Notes: a model not told the origin generated them from the letters alone. Shown: positions 24,894 through 32,429, numbered from the stretch's first letter. The stretch is 34,425 bases of DNA from Planctomycetota bacterium (GCA_021325115.1 JAJPHU010000221.1:1-34425); one strand, 5' to 3'. Program-made: numbers and translations.

Positions 24894-26159
24894 TTAGTAC
24901 AGCAGCATATCATGTCCGCGCGCCGGTCCCGTTTTGAATTTTGTCAGATCGACGTTGAATTTCGGGTCCATTTTCATGCCGTCAGAGCCGACGCGGATCA
25001 GGCGCACCCAGAAATCGTTCGAGCGATCCATCGTGCTTAAAAGCGAATTGGTGACGTACATGCGCTGGCCGTCGCCGGTCAGGTGCAGCATATTCGGCTC
25101 AACACCAGGCTTAACGCTACTGAAGAGTTTCGGATTCTTCAGATCGCTTACATCCCACTGTTGCACCTCATCCGAGGCGAAACAGCTGACGAACAGGAAA
25201 CGGCCGTCGGGCGACTGGCTGAGATCGACAGGCAATTTGCCGGTGTCGCATAGTTTGCGGGCCGTGTAATGATTCTGGGCATCGCCTTCCCAGACCCAGA
25301 TGGAATCGGCCAGGGCACAATTGACGTAACCATGCCTGGCGTCCTTTTTCAGCGACCAGCGACATTCCAAGGGCGATGCTGCGGTCGTGAGCGTCTGAAG
25401 CAATTTGCGCCCACGGAAGTCCCAAATCAGCAGTTTATCGCCGAACTGTTTGAGGTCCATCTGCGCCATGGGCTTGCGATAATTCTGCGGCGGCGTGAAA
25501 CTGGACGTGACCATGCGATTGAGATCCGGGTTGATAGCCACGTCGTAGCCGTAGGGCGCTTCTTTGGGCATCTCGAAGGTACGGATGAGTTTTCCGTCGT
25601 TGCTGAACTCGGCGAGTCCGGCCGGCAGTCCGCCGTCCTTACCGCCGAGGAAGCTGATGAGCATTCGGCCGGGCAGTGCATAAGGCGAGTGCGGACCGGT
25701 CAACCCGGTATCCTTGGCCGAATCGAATGCCTTGACCAGCTTTGGCCTGGCGGGATCATCGGCCACGTTGATGACGAACAGGCGATTCGAGAACAGACTG
25801 CACCCCCAGATGTGCGTACGGTCGTCGGTGAAGCCGAAATGGTGCGTTTCGTTGCCAGCCGAGCCGAGGTCAAGCTGATAGAGGATGTGGCCGTACTTCG
25901 GCGATTGGGCATCGACATCGATGACGGCGAGGAAATCGTTGTCCTTGGCATCGGCATCGACGCAGAAGACGTAGAGATATTTCTCCGGCTTCTCCAGCCG
26001 CTTGACAAAAGGCGACAAACATGTCTCGGCCGACGCGAGCGCCAGCAAGCTAGCGAACAGAATCGCCGTCAGGGCCATCACGGTCCAGCAACGTATCGAT
26101 ATCACGGCAGCCTCCGGAAAATGGTCCGCGAAAAATAGGTGCAAACGTCCTCGTATCAT
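24894..26159 (-). CDS. SBP56 family protein (selenium-binding / methanethiol oxidase-like), secreted
   Basis: Product of 421 residues from the ATG at 26159, which has AGGA 7 nt upstream. A second ATG at 26078 directly precedes the signal peptide core (ALTAILFASLLALASAETC) and is an alternative. The mature part follows the SELENBP1/MtoX order: LAVIDVDAQSPKYG, then THHFGF, PYGYDVAINP, MVTSSF, LLIWDFRGRKLLQTL, PLECRWSLK, GYVNCAL, LSQSPDGRFLFVSCF, VQQWDVSDLKNPKLF, GQRMYVTNSLLS and KFNVDLTKFKTGPARGHDM. Family members are beta-propellers; bacterial ones oxidise methanethiol to formaldehyde, sulfide and peroxide using copper in the periplasm. Whether the metal ligands are all present cannot be told by eye. 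It is divergent from the esterase gene, with 56 nt between starts. Confidence 0.85.
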   Translation of the reverse strand: MIRGRLHLFFADHFPEAAVISIRCWTVMALTAILFASLLALASAETCLSPFVKRLEKPEKYLYVFCVDADAKDNDFLAVIDVDAQSPKYGHILYQLDLGSAGNETHHFGFTDDRTHIWGCSLFSNRLFVINVADDPARPKLVKAFDSAKDTGLTGPHSPYALPGRMLISFLGGKDGGLPAGLAEFSNDGKLIRTFEMPKEAPYGYDVAINPDLNRMVTSSFTPPQNYRKPMAQMDLKQFGDKLLIWDFRGRKLLQTLTTAASPLECRWSLKKDARHGYVNCALADSIWVWEGDAQNHYTARKLCDTGKLPVDLSQSPDGRFLFVSCFASDEVQQWDVSDLKNPKLFSSVKPGVEPNMLHLTGDGQRMYVTNSLLSTMDRSNDFWVRLIRVGSDGMKMDPKFNVDLTKFKTGPARGHDMLLY

Positions 26160-26215
26160 GGTACTATCCTGTTCTGGAAAAGGGTAGTCAACCACCACAA
26201 CCCAGGAGATTCACC

Positions 26216-27736
26216 ATGACGAAACGCATCTTGCTTGCTCTCGCACTGGCAGCTGCTTGTCTGGCAAGCCAGCAAGCCCGCGCCGATGTCAAACCCCATG
26301 CGTTGTTCACCGATGGCATGGTGCTGCAACGCGGCATGAGTTGTCCTGTTTGGGGAACCGCCGATCCCGGAGAAATTGTCGAAGTGTCCCTCGCGGCGAC
26401 AAACAAGAACAGCTCCTTCGCCGTCCGCAGTAAAATTACGGCTGATAAAGAGGGCAAATGGCGAGTTTCTCTCTCGTTTTCTCCAGAGGAGGCCGGTGGA
26501 CCGTATGAAATGACCCTTAAAGGCAAGAACACCATCACCCTCAAGGACGTCTACATCGGCGAGGTGTGGATTTGCAGCGGTCAGTCGAACATGGAATGGC
26601 CGCTCAGCCGCACGGACAATGCTGAGGAAGCCATCCGGAAAGCGACGAACCCCCATATCCGCCTGTTCACCGTGCCGAAGAACACTGCCGATAAGCCGCT
26701 GGATCACTTCAAAGGCGATCCGAAATGGCAGCAATGCAATCCGGACACCGTGAAAAATTTCTCCGCTGTCGCTTACTTTTTCGGTCGCGATTTGCAGAAG
26801 GCGCTGGGCGTGCCGGTCGGCTTAATTCACACTTCCTGGGGGGGCACCCGCGCCGAAGCCTGGACCCGGCTGGCCGTACTCGAAGCACAGGAGGAATGGA
26901 AGAACGAAGCCGCCGACTATGCCAAAGCGCTAGCGAAGTACAAAGAGACGGCGGCCAAGGCCAAAGCCCAAGGCAAGAAAACGCCACGCGGACCAGGATT
27001 GCAAAACGCCCCGGCGGCGCTGTACAACGGCATGATCGCTCCACTGATTCCCTACGCCATCAAAGGTGCCATCTGGTATCAGGGTGAATCGAACGCTGGC
27101 AAAGCCTATGCCTATCGCAAGCTGTTCCCGCTCATGATCCAGAACTGGCGCGACGATTGGAAACAGGGTGATTTTCCTTTCCTGTTCGTGCAGCTGGCAC
27201 CGTTCCGGGACATCGTGAGTGAGCCGCAGGAAAGCGAATGGGCCGAGCTGCGCGAAGCGCAGCTGTTAACCAGCCTGCACTGCAAGAACACCGGCATGGC
27301 CGTCATCACCGATGTCGGCGATCCCAAGGATATTCATCCAAAGAAAAAGGAACCGGTCGGCGCCCGACTGGCTCTGGCGGCGCGCGCCATTGCCTACGGC
27401 GAGAAGATCGAGTATTCCGGTCCCATTTATGACAAAATGGAAGTGAAAGATGGCAAAGTGGTGCTGCACTTCAAACATGTCGGTAAAGGGCTGGTGGCGA
27501 AGGATGGACCGCTGACCGGCTTCACCCTCGCTGGCACCGACCGCAAATTCTACAACGCCCAGGCTGAGATCCAGGGCGATAGCGTGCTGGTCTGGTGCGA
27601 CCGGGTGCCTCAGCCGATGGCCGTGCGCTATGGCTGGGCCAACTATCCAGTCGTCAATCTGTGGAACAAAGATGGCCTGCCCGCCTCGCCATTCCGCACC
27701 GACGATTTCCCCGGCCGGACAGCGCCCAAACACTGA
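26216..27736 (+). CDS. Secreted sialate O-acetylesterase-like SGNH hydrolase
   Basis: Product of 506 residues with AGGAG 8 nt upstream of the ATG. The signal peptide (MTKRILLALALAAACLA) is probably cleaved after QARA. The family pattern is clear: N-terminal beta domain HALFTDGMVLQRGMSCPVWG, nucleophile motif CSGQSNMEWPL with Ser124, HTSWGGTRAEAW (block with Gly), GAIWYQGESNAG (Asn/Gln oxyanion block), and DVGDPKDIHPKKK holding the Asp372-x-His374 dyad. The enzyme should remove O-acetyl groups from sialic acids or from plant or algal polysaccharides such as xylan, in the periplasm or outside. A Lys/Ala-rich insertion (KYKETAAKAKAQGKKTPRGP) precedes the oxyanion block. It shares a short promoter region with the SBP56-like gene. 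Confidence 0.92.
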   Translation: MTKRILLALALAAACLASQQARADVKPHALFTDGMVLQRGMSCPVWGTADPGEIVEVSLAATNKNSSFAVRSKITADKEGKWRVSLSFSPEEAGGPYEMTLKGKNTITLKDVYIGEVWICSGQSNMEWPLSRTDNAEEAIRKATNPHIRLFTVPKNTADKPLDHFKGDPKWQQCNPDTVKNFSAVAYFFGRDLQKALGVPVGLIHTSWGGTRAEAWTRLAVLEAQEEWKNEAADYAKALAKYKETAAKAKAQGKKTPRGPGLQNAPAALYNGMIAPLIPYAIKGAIWYQGESNAGKAYAYRKLFPLMIQNWRDDWKQGDFPFLFVQLAPFRDIVSEPQESEWAELREAQLLTSLHCKNTGMAVITDVGDPKDIHPKKKEPVGARLALAARAIAYGEKIEYSGPIYDKMEVKDGKVVLHFKHVGKGLVAKDGPLTGFTLAGTDRKFYNAQAEIQGDSVLVWCDRVPQPMAVRYGWANYPVVNLWNKDGLPASPFRTDDFPGRTAPKH

Positions 27737-27766
27737 AGACGGGAATTGCAGCAAGCAGCTGGCCTC

Positions 27767-27895
27767 ATACAAGATCCCGATATTGCTATCTTTTTCTCCC
27801 TCTCCCCTTGGGGGGAGAGGGAGATACCCCCCTCCCTCACAAGAGGGGAGAGGGAAGAAAGACAGTGATAGGATAGCATCCACGGGAACCTGGAT
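27767..27895. repeat. Palindromic element (ATACAAGATCCCG family, copy 1) between convergent genes
   Basis: The element begins ATACAAGATCCCG (27767) and ends CGGGAACCTGGAT (27895), the ends being imperfect inverses. Inside is a perfect 12-bp stem CTCCCTCTCCCC/GGGGAGAGGGAG (27796-27807 and 27812-27823) with loop TTGG, which could act as a terminator. Its right end abuts the stop codon of the minus-strand GAF-PAS gene. A second copy is at 32430-32523. Confidence 0.75.
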
Positions 27896-29169
27896 CAGCC
27901 GACTGGTGTGCTTCCCACCAGCCGACTAACGTTGGTCCTTCGCTCCACTTCTCCGGCCAGCAGCAGCCAACGCCGCGGCAGAGGGGTTACGGCGCGCGTT
28001 GACAAGGGAAGGAAAGTACACAACGTGGGCCGGCTGCCGTTGGCAGCGGCCATTTCAAGAATGAATTGATAGCCCGTCGAATATGGATGCGTGAAACAGT
28101 CGGCGATACAATCGCGGTCGCGCTGCTGCGGAAACAACCAGTCCAGAATCAGATCGCAGCGGGCCTTTTCCACATCACTTACCGACAACCCCGTTCGTTC
28201 TTGCCAGCGGGAGTCCCAGCCTTCGATGCCGTTGTCCAGGTCCAAGAGTAACGGCAGCCAATCGGGCGTCGGCATACGGAGAGAGGAGAGCGTGTCCGTT
28301 TGCCGAAGGAACGCCACTGTCAGGAGCTGGTCATCCCATTGCTCCGCAGCTGTTTCCACCCGGCACCAGAACAACGATTGATCCCGGCGGCGGAAGGGCA
28401 AGACGCCGACGAGGGGGGACAACCCGGTGCAGAGCACCTGCATCAGTTCTTGCTGACTGACCCAGAAGGGGAAAGGGGCTGTCCGACCAAGCAGTTCCTC
28501 GGCGCGAAAGCCGGTCCAGTGCAGCCAGGCAGCGTTGGCGTAAATCAGCACGCCGGACTCATCGAGAAGAAGGATACCCTCGGCGGCCTGGTCGAGGATG
28601 CGCCGCCACAGGGCGGCAAGCGCGATCGGCGCCCGCGGCGCTGCGGCAGTCCCGATCATGGCATAGCGGTGGGCCACGTAATAAGCCAGTGCTTGGAGCA
28701 CAATGGTATCCTCGGCGCTGAAACCACGCGCTTTGTTGGCGAGGGCGATATGGCCCAGGATCGTTTTGTTGTGGATCAAAGGACACGACAGCAAGCTGCC
28801 CAGAGGCGGACCGCCGCGCGGCGATACAAGCTTCAGATCATTGAAGAGGATCGGCTCGCTGCTGATGGTGAAGCTCCAAACACCACCGTAGTCTTGCGAC
28901 CAAGGCAGCCAGCTGGCGGAGAAAGCGCCCGTGTGAACAGGGAAGGTCCATCTGCCGCTGACATCTTGCAAGCCGATCCAGCCAGCCGTCGCTCCCAGGA
29001 ATTCCTGGAAGCTGAGTAAAAGGTCGTTCAGTTCCGGGAACAGTTGACCCGGACTCACTGCTGTCTTTTTGGGAACTAGAGGCATCATGCGTGCGTCTAC
29101 ATAAAAGGTCCGTGCTGGGGAGATGAGGATGGGCTCCACTGCACATCCTCTCTTTTGGCCGGTTGTCAT
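27895..29169 (-). CDS. GAF-PAS sensor protein without an output kinase
   Basis: Product of 424 residues from the ATG at 29169 (GAAGAGG about 11 nt upstream); the frame is open beyond it only through repeat DNA. A GAF domain occupies about residues 45-200 (LLLSFQEFLGATAGWIGLQD, SLLSCPLIHNKTILGHIALA, FSAEDTIVLQALAYYVAHRY). A PAS domain follows at about 210-320 (ILDQAAEGILLLDESGVLIY, NAAWLHWTGFRAEELLGRT), and a second PAS-like part reaches the C-terminus (RWQERTGLSVSDVEKARCD). There is no HisKA, GGDEF or HTH domain, so it must act through a partner. It is divergent from the ANTAR gene and has its own sigma-54-type site. The stop codon is formed at the edge of a palindromic repeat. Confidence 0.85.
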   Translation of the reverse strand: MTTGQKRGCAVEPILISPARTFYVDARMMPLVPKKTAVSPGQLFPELNDLLLSFQEFLGATAGWIGLQDVSGRWTFPVHTGAFSASWLPWSQDYGGVWSFTISSEPILFNDLKLVSPRGGPPLGSLLSCPLIHNKTILGHIALANKARGFSAEDTIVLQALAYYVAHRYAMIGTAAAPRAPIALAALWRRILDQAAEGILLLDESGVLIYANAAWLHWTGFRAEELLGRTAPFPFWVSQQELMQVLCTGLSPLVGVLPFRRRDQSLFWCRVETAAEQWDDQLLTVAFLRQTDTLSSLRMPTPDWLPLLLDLDNGIEGWDSRWQERTGLSVSDVEKARCDLILDWLFPQQRDRDCIADCFTHPYSTGYQFILEMAAANGSRPTLCTFLPLSTRAVTPLPRRWLLLAGEVERRTNVSRLVGSTPVG

Positions 29170-29264
29170 AGCGCGAGAGCCTCTTCGTCGCCTTGTGCCT
29201 TGGCGAACGCGCTGGTTCCGAGGAGTGCGTCTTCTTCCTGAGGTTGATGAAACTCTTGTATTAT

Positions 29265-29281
29265 CGCAAAATCTATGCCAA
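29265..29281 (-). promoter_or_regulatory. Sigma-54-type (-24/-12) promoter for the GAF-PAS gene
   Basis: On the minus strand the sequence is TTGGCATAGATTTTGCG, with GG and GC 10 nt apart; it differs from the site at 8593 at only three of 17 positions, all in the spacer. Predicted +1 is an A at 29254, giving an 85-nt leader before the ATG at 29169. No strong 5' hairpin follows here. Confidence 0.6.
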
Positions 29282-29301
29282 GCCTCGGCCACGTATCCCC
29301 C

Positions 29302-29365
29302 GGCGAGTGGAGCGTGGAAACAGCCCGGTGAATGCTCACCGGACTGTTTCCACGCCCCGCTCGCT
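29302..29365. repeat. 30-bp-arm palindromic repeat upstream of the GAF-PAS gene
   Basis: Arms 29302-29331 and 29336-29365 match inversely at 26 of 30 positions around loop ATGC; the core is GCGTGGAAACAG/CTGTTTCCACGC. It lies about 48-111 nt upstream of the predicted sigma-54 start for the minus-strand gene. Apart from it and that promoter, the 353-nt gap 29170-29522 shows no further structure or gene. Confidence 0.8.
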
Positions 29366-29522
29366 GGTTGGTTTCTTGACAAGACAGCCAATGAAACGAA
29401 TGCTTGAACAGTTCGATAGGTTTCCGCGAGTTTTCCCTCAAGGGTTGTCACAGCGGGAGTGAACTTCCGTATGAATCTTATAGAGAGAATGGTTTTCCGA
29501 AGTCCGGGGAGAAGAGCGCGAC

Positions 29523-30194
29523 GTGTCTGCAACGCTACGAGCCTGGTACTTGCAAGGCGAAAAAGGAAGTGAAAGCGAGGTCCTGAGTTGTTTGTTACGA
29601 CAATGGGCCAGCCGTCCGGAGAACAGCTCCTGGTGCATCGATTGTCTGCGTTGGACGCCCGATGTGGCGTCCTTGGTGCAAGCCCATCAACCCAGCGTGC
29701 TTGTCGTGTCCGATCCGACGTGCCTGGTCGGTTCGTGGCTGACCGAGGTGCTGGTCAGCGGGGTCGGTCTGGTTGCGGCCACACCTTTGGAACATGCCGC
29801 CGCCCTCTTGCCGCTGGCCGAACAATATGCCGTCGAGATGGTACCGTTGCCGGTCAACATCGAGGGATTGGGCTTGGCCCTTCTCGGCGCCTTGGCAGCG
29901 GCGCGCCGCCAGCGCAGCTGGCAGGCACGTATCGATCAGTTGCAACAACGCCTGAACGACCGCATCATCATCGAGCGTGCCAAAGGCATCCTCAGCGAGC
30001 GCCTGGGTATCTCGGAGAAAGAAGCCTACCAGCGCTTGCGTTTGCAATCGCGCCGCCAACGCCGTCCCATCCGCGACATCGCCCAGTGCTTGCTCGACGC
30101 TCAGCCGCTCTTTTCCCCGGAAAAAAACGGCTCGGGAGGATCGCCCAACTCCCTTTATCAATCTCTGGCAGATCGCTCCAGCGAAAAAATGTGA
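29523..30194 (+). CDS. ANTAR-domain protein with degenerate receiver
   Basis: Product of 223 residues, GTG start at 29523. The N-terminal about 130 residues resemble a response-regulator receiver in pattern (PSVLVVSDPT, VGLVAATPLEHA, VEMVPLPVN), but the phosphoacceptor position holds Ser, the acidic pair is missing and the Lys-Pro is Leu-Pro, so phosphorylation is unlikely. Residues about 138-192 are an ANTAR domain: LQQRLNDRIIIERAKGILSE, RLGISEKEAYQRLRLQSRRQ, RPIRDIAQCLLDA, with the helix pattern and KGIL signature intact. ANTAR proteins bind tandem hairpins in leader RNA and prevent termination (NasR, EutV, AmiR). A coiled-coil linker joins the two parts. The next gene downstream has a long structured leader, the natural candidate target. 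Confidence 0.88.
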   Translation: MSATLRAWYLQGEKGSESEVLSCLLRQWASRPENSSWCIDCLRWTPDVASLVQAHQPSVLVVSDPTCLVGSWLTEVLVSGVGLVAATPLEHAAALLPLAEQYAVEMVPLPVNIEGLGLALLGALAAARRQRSWQARIDQLQQRLNDRIIIERAKGILSERLGISEKEAYQRLRLQSRRQRRPIRDIAQCLLDAQPLFSPEKNGSGGSPNSLYQSLADRSSEKM

Positions 30195-30266
30195 GGCGAA
30201 CAGCTAGCATCAGCCGGGCCGTTCGCCAGACTTACCCAGTAAAGGCAAAATAGCGAAAAAATTTGC

Positions 30267-30295
30267 TTGACAGTTTCCCCAGCGTAACATAAAGT
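30267..30295 (+). promoter_or_regulatory. Candidate sigma-70-type promoter of the activator gene
   Basis: TTGACA (30267-30272) and TAAAGT (30290-30295) with a 17-nt spacer, in AT-rich DNA. Predicted start is about 30302. The box overlaps AACATAAAGTTAATGTT, an imperfect palindrome that echoes the GTTAAC/GTAACAT motifs at 32313-32376. Confidence 0.5.
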
Positions 30296-30373
30296 TAATG
30301 TTCTCTTACACAGGGCTGGCTCTGCTGATCGCCGGTCTTGTGGGGTTTGTGAAGGAAGCACCTGCCCCATTTG

Positions 30374-30430
30374 GGGAACATCTCACCGGATGGATGTTCC
30401 CTCAAGCGAAGCCCCGTCTGCCTTCGCTTG
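30374..30430 (+). promoter_or_regulatory. Tandem 9-bp RNA hairpins in the leader
   Basis: Hairpin 1: GGGAACATC (30374-30382) with GATGTTCCC (30393-30401). Hairpin 2: CAAGCGAAG (30403-30411) with CTTCGCTTG (30422-30430). Both stems are perfect, both loops are 10 nt and only 1 nt separates them. CCCC/GGGG at 30365-30376 can pair in competition with hairpin 1. Tandem hairpins are the kind of target ANTAR proteins bind, although known targets have 6-nt loops with A at position 1 and G at position 4, which is not seen here. Confidence 0.5.
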
Positions 30431-30800
30431 TCTCTCTCCTGACTTAGGTGTTTGTGGCCCCGTCTTCGGATCGGCGGTGCCTCAAACAACGACCAACACG
30501 CCGTGTCGGGTTTAGCGACGAGCAGTGTGGCCGTCTGCCTCACTTTACTCCTCGCCCAAACCAAAGATTCGTGCGCGTAAGTCGTTGTCTTGGATGGGAG
30601 GTGGGAAACCCCTGCCGCGACCTCATTGTCCGTAGGGGGAAACATCCCTGCGTAGATTCATTGGCATCCTCGGCCTGATCCTGGAGGTGCTCCGGATCCT
30701 GGATAGCCCAGTGCGCCGGTGTTGTTGGCCGGTTGTTTTTCTCGTTCCCATGTTCCGCGTGGCAAATGAGTGAACGAGAAGCCGGTAGGGAGACAATGAG

Positions 30801-32189
30801 ATGAGCAACAGTCGTATAGCCTTGGTAAGTGACGACTCCGATCTGGCCGGCAGTATTCAAAGCCACCTGAAAAAGAGCCTGGGCCGGCGGGTCTTCCAAT
30901 GCGACTTCGGCTCGGTTCGCACGCATCTGAGCCAAGAAACCGATGGCTTGCTGTTGTTGGCCGCGGCTTCCAGTGCCGAGGCCGAATCGATCTTTCAGCT
31001 GGTCCGCGAGATCTACATCCGCAAATTGCCGCCTGTCATCATGATTGTGGCTGGCGAAAAAGTGGGTCCGATGGACGAGTTGCAACAATACGTGGCCCAG
31101 TATCTCCATTGGCCCCTGGACGCCGATCGCCTGACGCAAGTCATTCGCCAGCGCATCGGCCGGGTCCGGGGTTTTGCCGGTACGGATTCACAAGAGTCCC
31201 TTGAGCAGGTCATCAGCCGGCAGTTGCTGTCACAGACGCCCTCGCTGATGCCGTTGGTTGAGCGTCTGGCTTTGGCGGCCGCCCATGAAGTCACCGTGCT
31301 TTTGACCGGCGAGACCGGCACAGGCAAGACCTTCCTGGCACGGCTGATCCACGATTGCTCGGCGCGGCGGGAGGAACCGTTTGTGACGGTCCCCTGTGGC
31401 GCTCAGCCGGCCAATCTGATCGAAAGCGCCTTCTTCGGCCACGCCAAGGGGGCCTTCACGGGAGCCGATCGCGCCAAGATTGGCAAGTTCGAGGCCGCCG
31501 GCAACGGCACCATTCTGCTCGACGAAATCGACACGCTGGGCATGGAACAGCAGGCCGCCCTGCTCCGCGTCATCGAAACAGGCGAGTTCGAGCCTGTCGG
31601 CAGCAATGACACGCGTCATTGCACGGCCCGCATTATCGTCGCCAGCAATTGGGACCTCGAAGAAGCCGTCTCTGCCGGTAAGTTCCGCCAAGATTTGTAC
31701 TATCGCCTCAACGTCATGTCGTTCCATCTGCCGCCGCTGCGCGAGCGCATCCAGGACATCGCCCCGCTGGCTCGCGCTCTGGTGGCGCGCTTTAACACCA
31801 AGTTCCGTAAGGAGTTGTTCGACATCAGTCCCCTGGCGATGGACGCCCTGGAATCGTTCCCCTGGCCTGGCAATCTGCGGCAGATGGAGAACTTTATCCA
31901 GCAAGCGGTGTTGGTCAGCAGCGGCTCAGAACTGTTGCTGGAGCATCTGCCGCAACAGGTCCGCGAATATCGACCGGCTCGAGTTCTCATTCCGGCCCGC
32001 GTCAATGGCGATTCACTGACCCGCAACCGCGAACAGGTGGAGCGAAACATTATCCAGCGCACCCTGGTGGTCAACGGCTACAGCCGCGTCAACACCGCCA
32101 ACGCCCTGGGCATCAGCCGTGTCACGCTGTACAAGAAGATGAAAAAGTACGGCCTACTGCGAAACAGCAACGGCATGGAGAATTCGTAG
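30801..32189 (+). CDS. Sigma-54 enhancer-binding protein with pseudo-receiver
   Basis: Product of 462 residues with AGGGAG 8 nt before the ATG. Domain order: receiver-like domain (1 to about 120), AAA+ domain (about 145-380), Fis-type HTH (about 415-455). The AAA+ part is intact: Walker A GETGTGKT (170-177), the sigma-54 contact loop GAFTGA (217-222), Walker B ILLDEID (D241, E242) and the FRQDLYYRLNV region. The HTH is NTANALGISRVTLYKKMKKY. In the receiver the acidic pair (SDD) remains, but the phosphoacceptor position is Ala (DGLLLLAAAS) and the conserved Lys is Trp (YLHWPLD), so it cannot be switched by phosphorylation in the usual way. It should activate RpoN promoters; three candidates are in this window. 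Partner or RNA-level control is inferred. Confidence 0.93.
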   Translation: MSNSRIALVSDDSDLAGSIQSHLKKSLGRRVFQCDFGSVRTHLSQETDGLLLLAAASSAEAESIFQLVREIYIRKLPPVIMIVAGEKVGPMDELQQYVAQYLHWPLDADRLTQVIRQRIGRVRGFAGTDSQESLEQVISRQLLSQTPSLMPLVERLALAAAHEVTVLLTGETGTGKTFLARLIHDCSARREEPFVTVPCGAQPANLIESAFFGHAKGAFTGADRAKIGKFEAAGNGTILLDEIDTLGMEQQAALLRVIETGEFEPVGSNDTRHCTARIIVASNWDLEEAVSAGKFRQDLYYRLNVMSFHLPPLRERIQDIAPLARALVARFNTKFRKELFDISPLAMDALESFPWPGNLRQMENFIQQAVLVSSGSELLLEHLPQQVREYRPARVLIPARVNGDSLTRNREQVERNIIQRTLVVNGYSRVNTANALGISRVTLYKKMKKYGLLRNSNGMENS

Positions 32190-32199
32190 TGCCTGCTGC

Positions 32200-32256
32200 C
32201 CACGTGCCGGGAGCGCAGGGCCCACTGCTTGTGTACCCTGCGCTCCCGGCACGTGG
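32200..32256. repeat. Perfect 21-bp inverted repeat after the activator gene
   Basis: Arms 32200-32220 and 32236-32256 (containing CACGTGCCGGGAGCGCAGGG and its inverse) are perfectly complementary with a 15-nt loop, 11 nt after the stop codon. An A-run (32264-32271) follows on +, which is a T-run for minus-strand transcription, but it precedes the hairpin from that side. It is probably a dispersed repeat that also blocks read-through. Confidence 0.85.
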
Positions 32257-32312
32257 CGGAGCCAAAAAAAAGAGAAAGAATTTATTCTCTCCCGAACGCG
32301 ACCGAAACGAAA

Positions 32313-32376
32313 TGTTAACCATAGTTAACGAAACGTAAAGGGGCACCCTTAACATTCGTTAACGATCCGTAACATC
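32313..32376. promoter_or_regulatory. Cluster of GTTAAC / GTAACAT motifs
   Basis: Two direct repeats GTTAACGAAACGTAA (32324-32338) and GTTAACGATCCGTAA (32358-32372) lie exactly 34 nt apart, each preceded by a further TTAAC-containing half (TGTTAACC, CTTAACATT). The block is AT-rich compared with its surroundings and lies between convergent genes where no gene start is visible. It may be a protein-binding array or the promoter of an unseen small RNA. Confidence 0.4.
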
Positions 32377-32429
32377 TCTCCCTGCATTTCCGCCTTCCAT
32401 GTGTCGCGGCTCGCTTGCGCCTCCTGCTT

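Larger units (their letters stand above)
30195..30800 (+). other. Long structured leader region before the sigma-54 activator gene
   Basis: A 606-nt gap without a supported gene. It starts with a 7-bp hairpin right after the ANTAR stop (GGCGAAC 30195-30201, GTTCGCC 30221-30227). It holds a promoter (30267-30295), two adjacent 9-bp hairpins (30374-30430), a hairpin with a triloop at 30677-30698 (GATCC-T-GGAG/CTCC-GGATC), and a degenerate copy of the CTCGTTCCCA repeat at 30740-30779 (CTCGTTC/GAACGAG). Transcription from the promoter would give an untranslated leader of about 500 nt, unusual for a regulator gene unless it has a function. Confidence 0.6.

Noticed and set aside
25269..26138. Plus-strand open frame of 289 residues
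   Set aside because: It is antisense to the SBP56-like gene, which matches its family along the whole length.
30295..30645. Minus-strand frame of 116 residues in the leader before the activator gene
   Set aside because: No ribosome site and no domain; the composition reflects repeats and hairpins on the other strand.
30660..30676. TTGGCATCCTCGGCCTG as a further sigma-54 site
   Set aside because: The -24 half fits, but the -12 TTGC half is absent at the right spacing.
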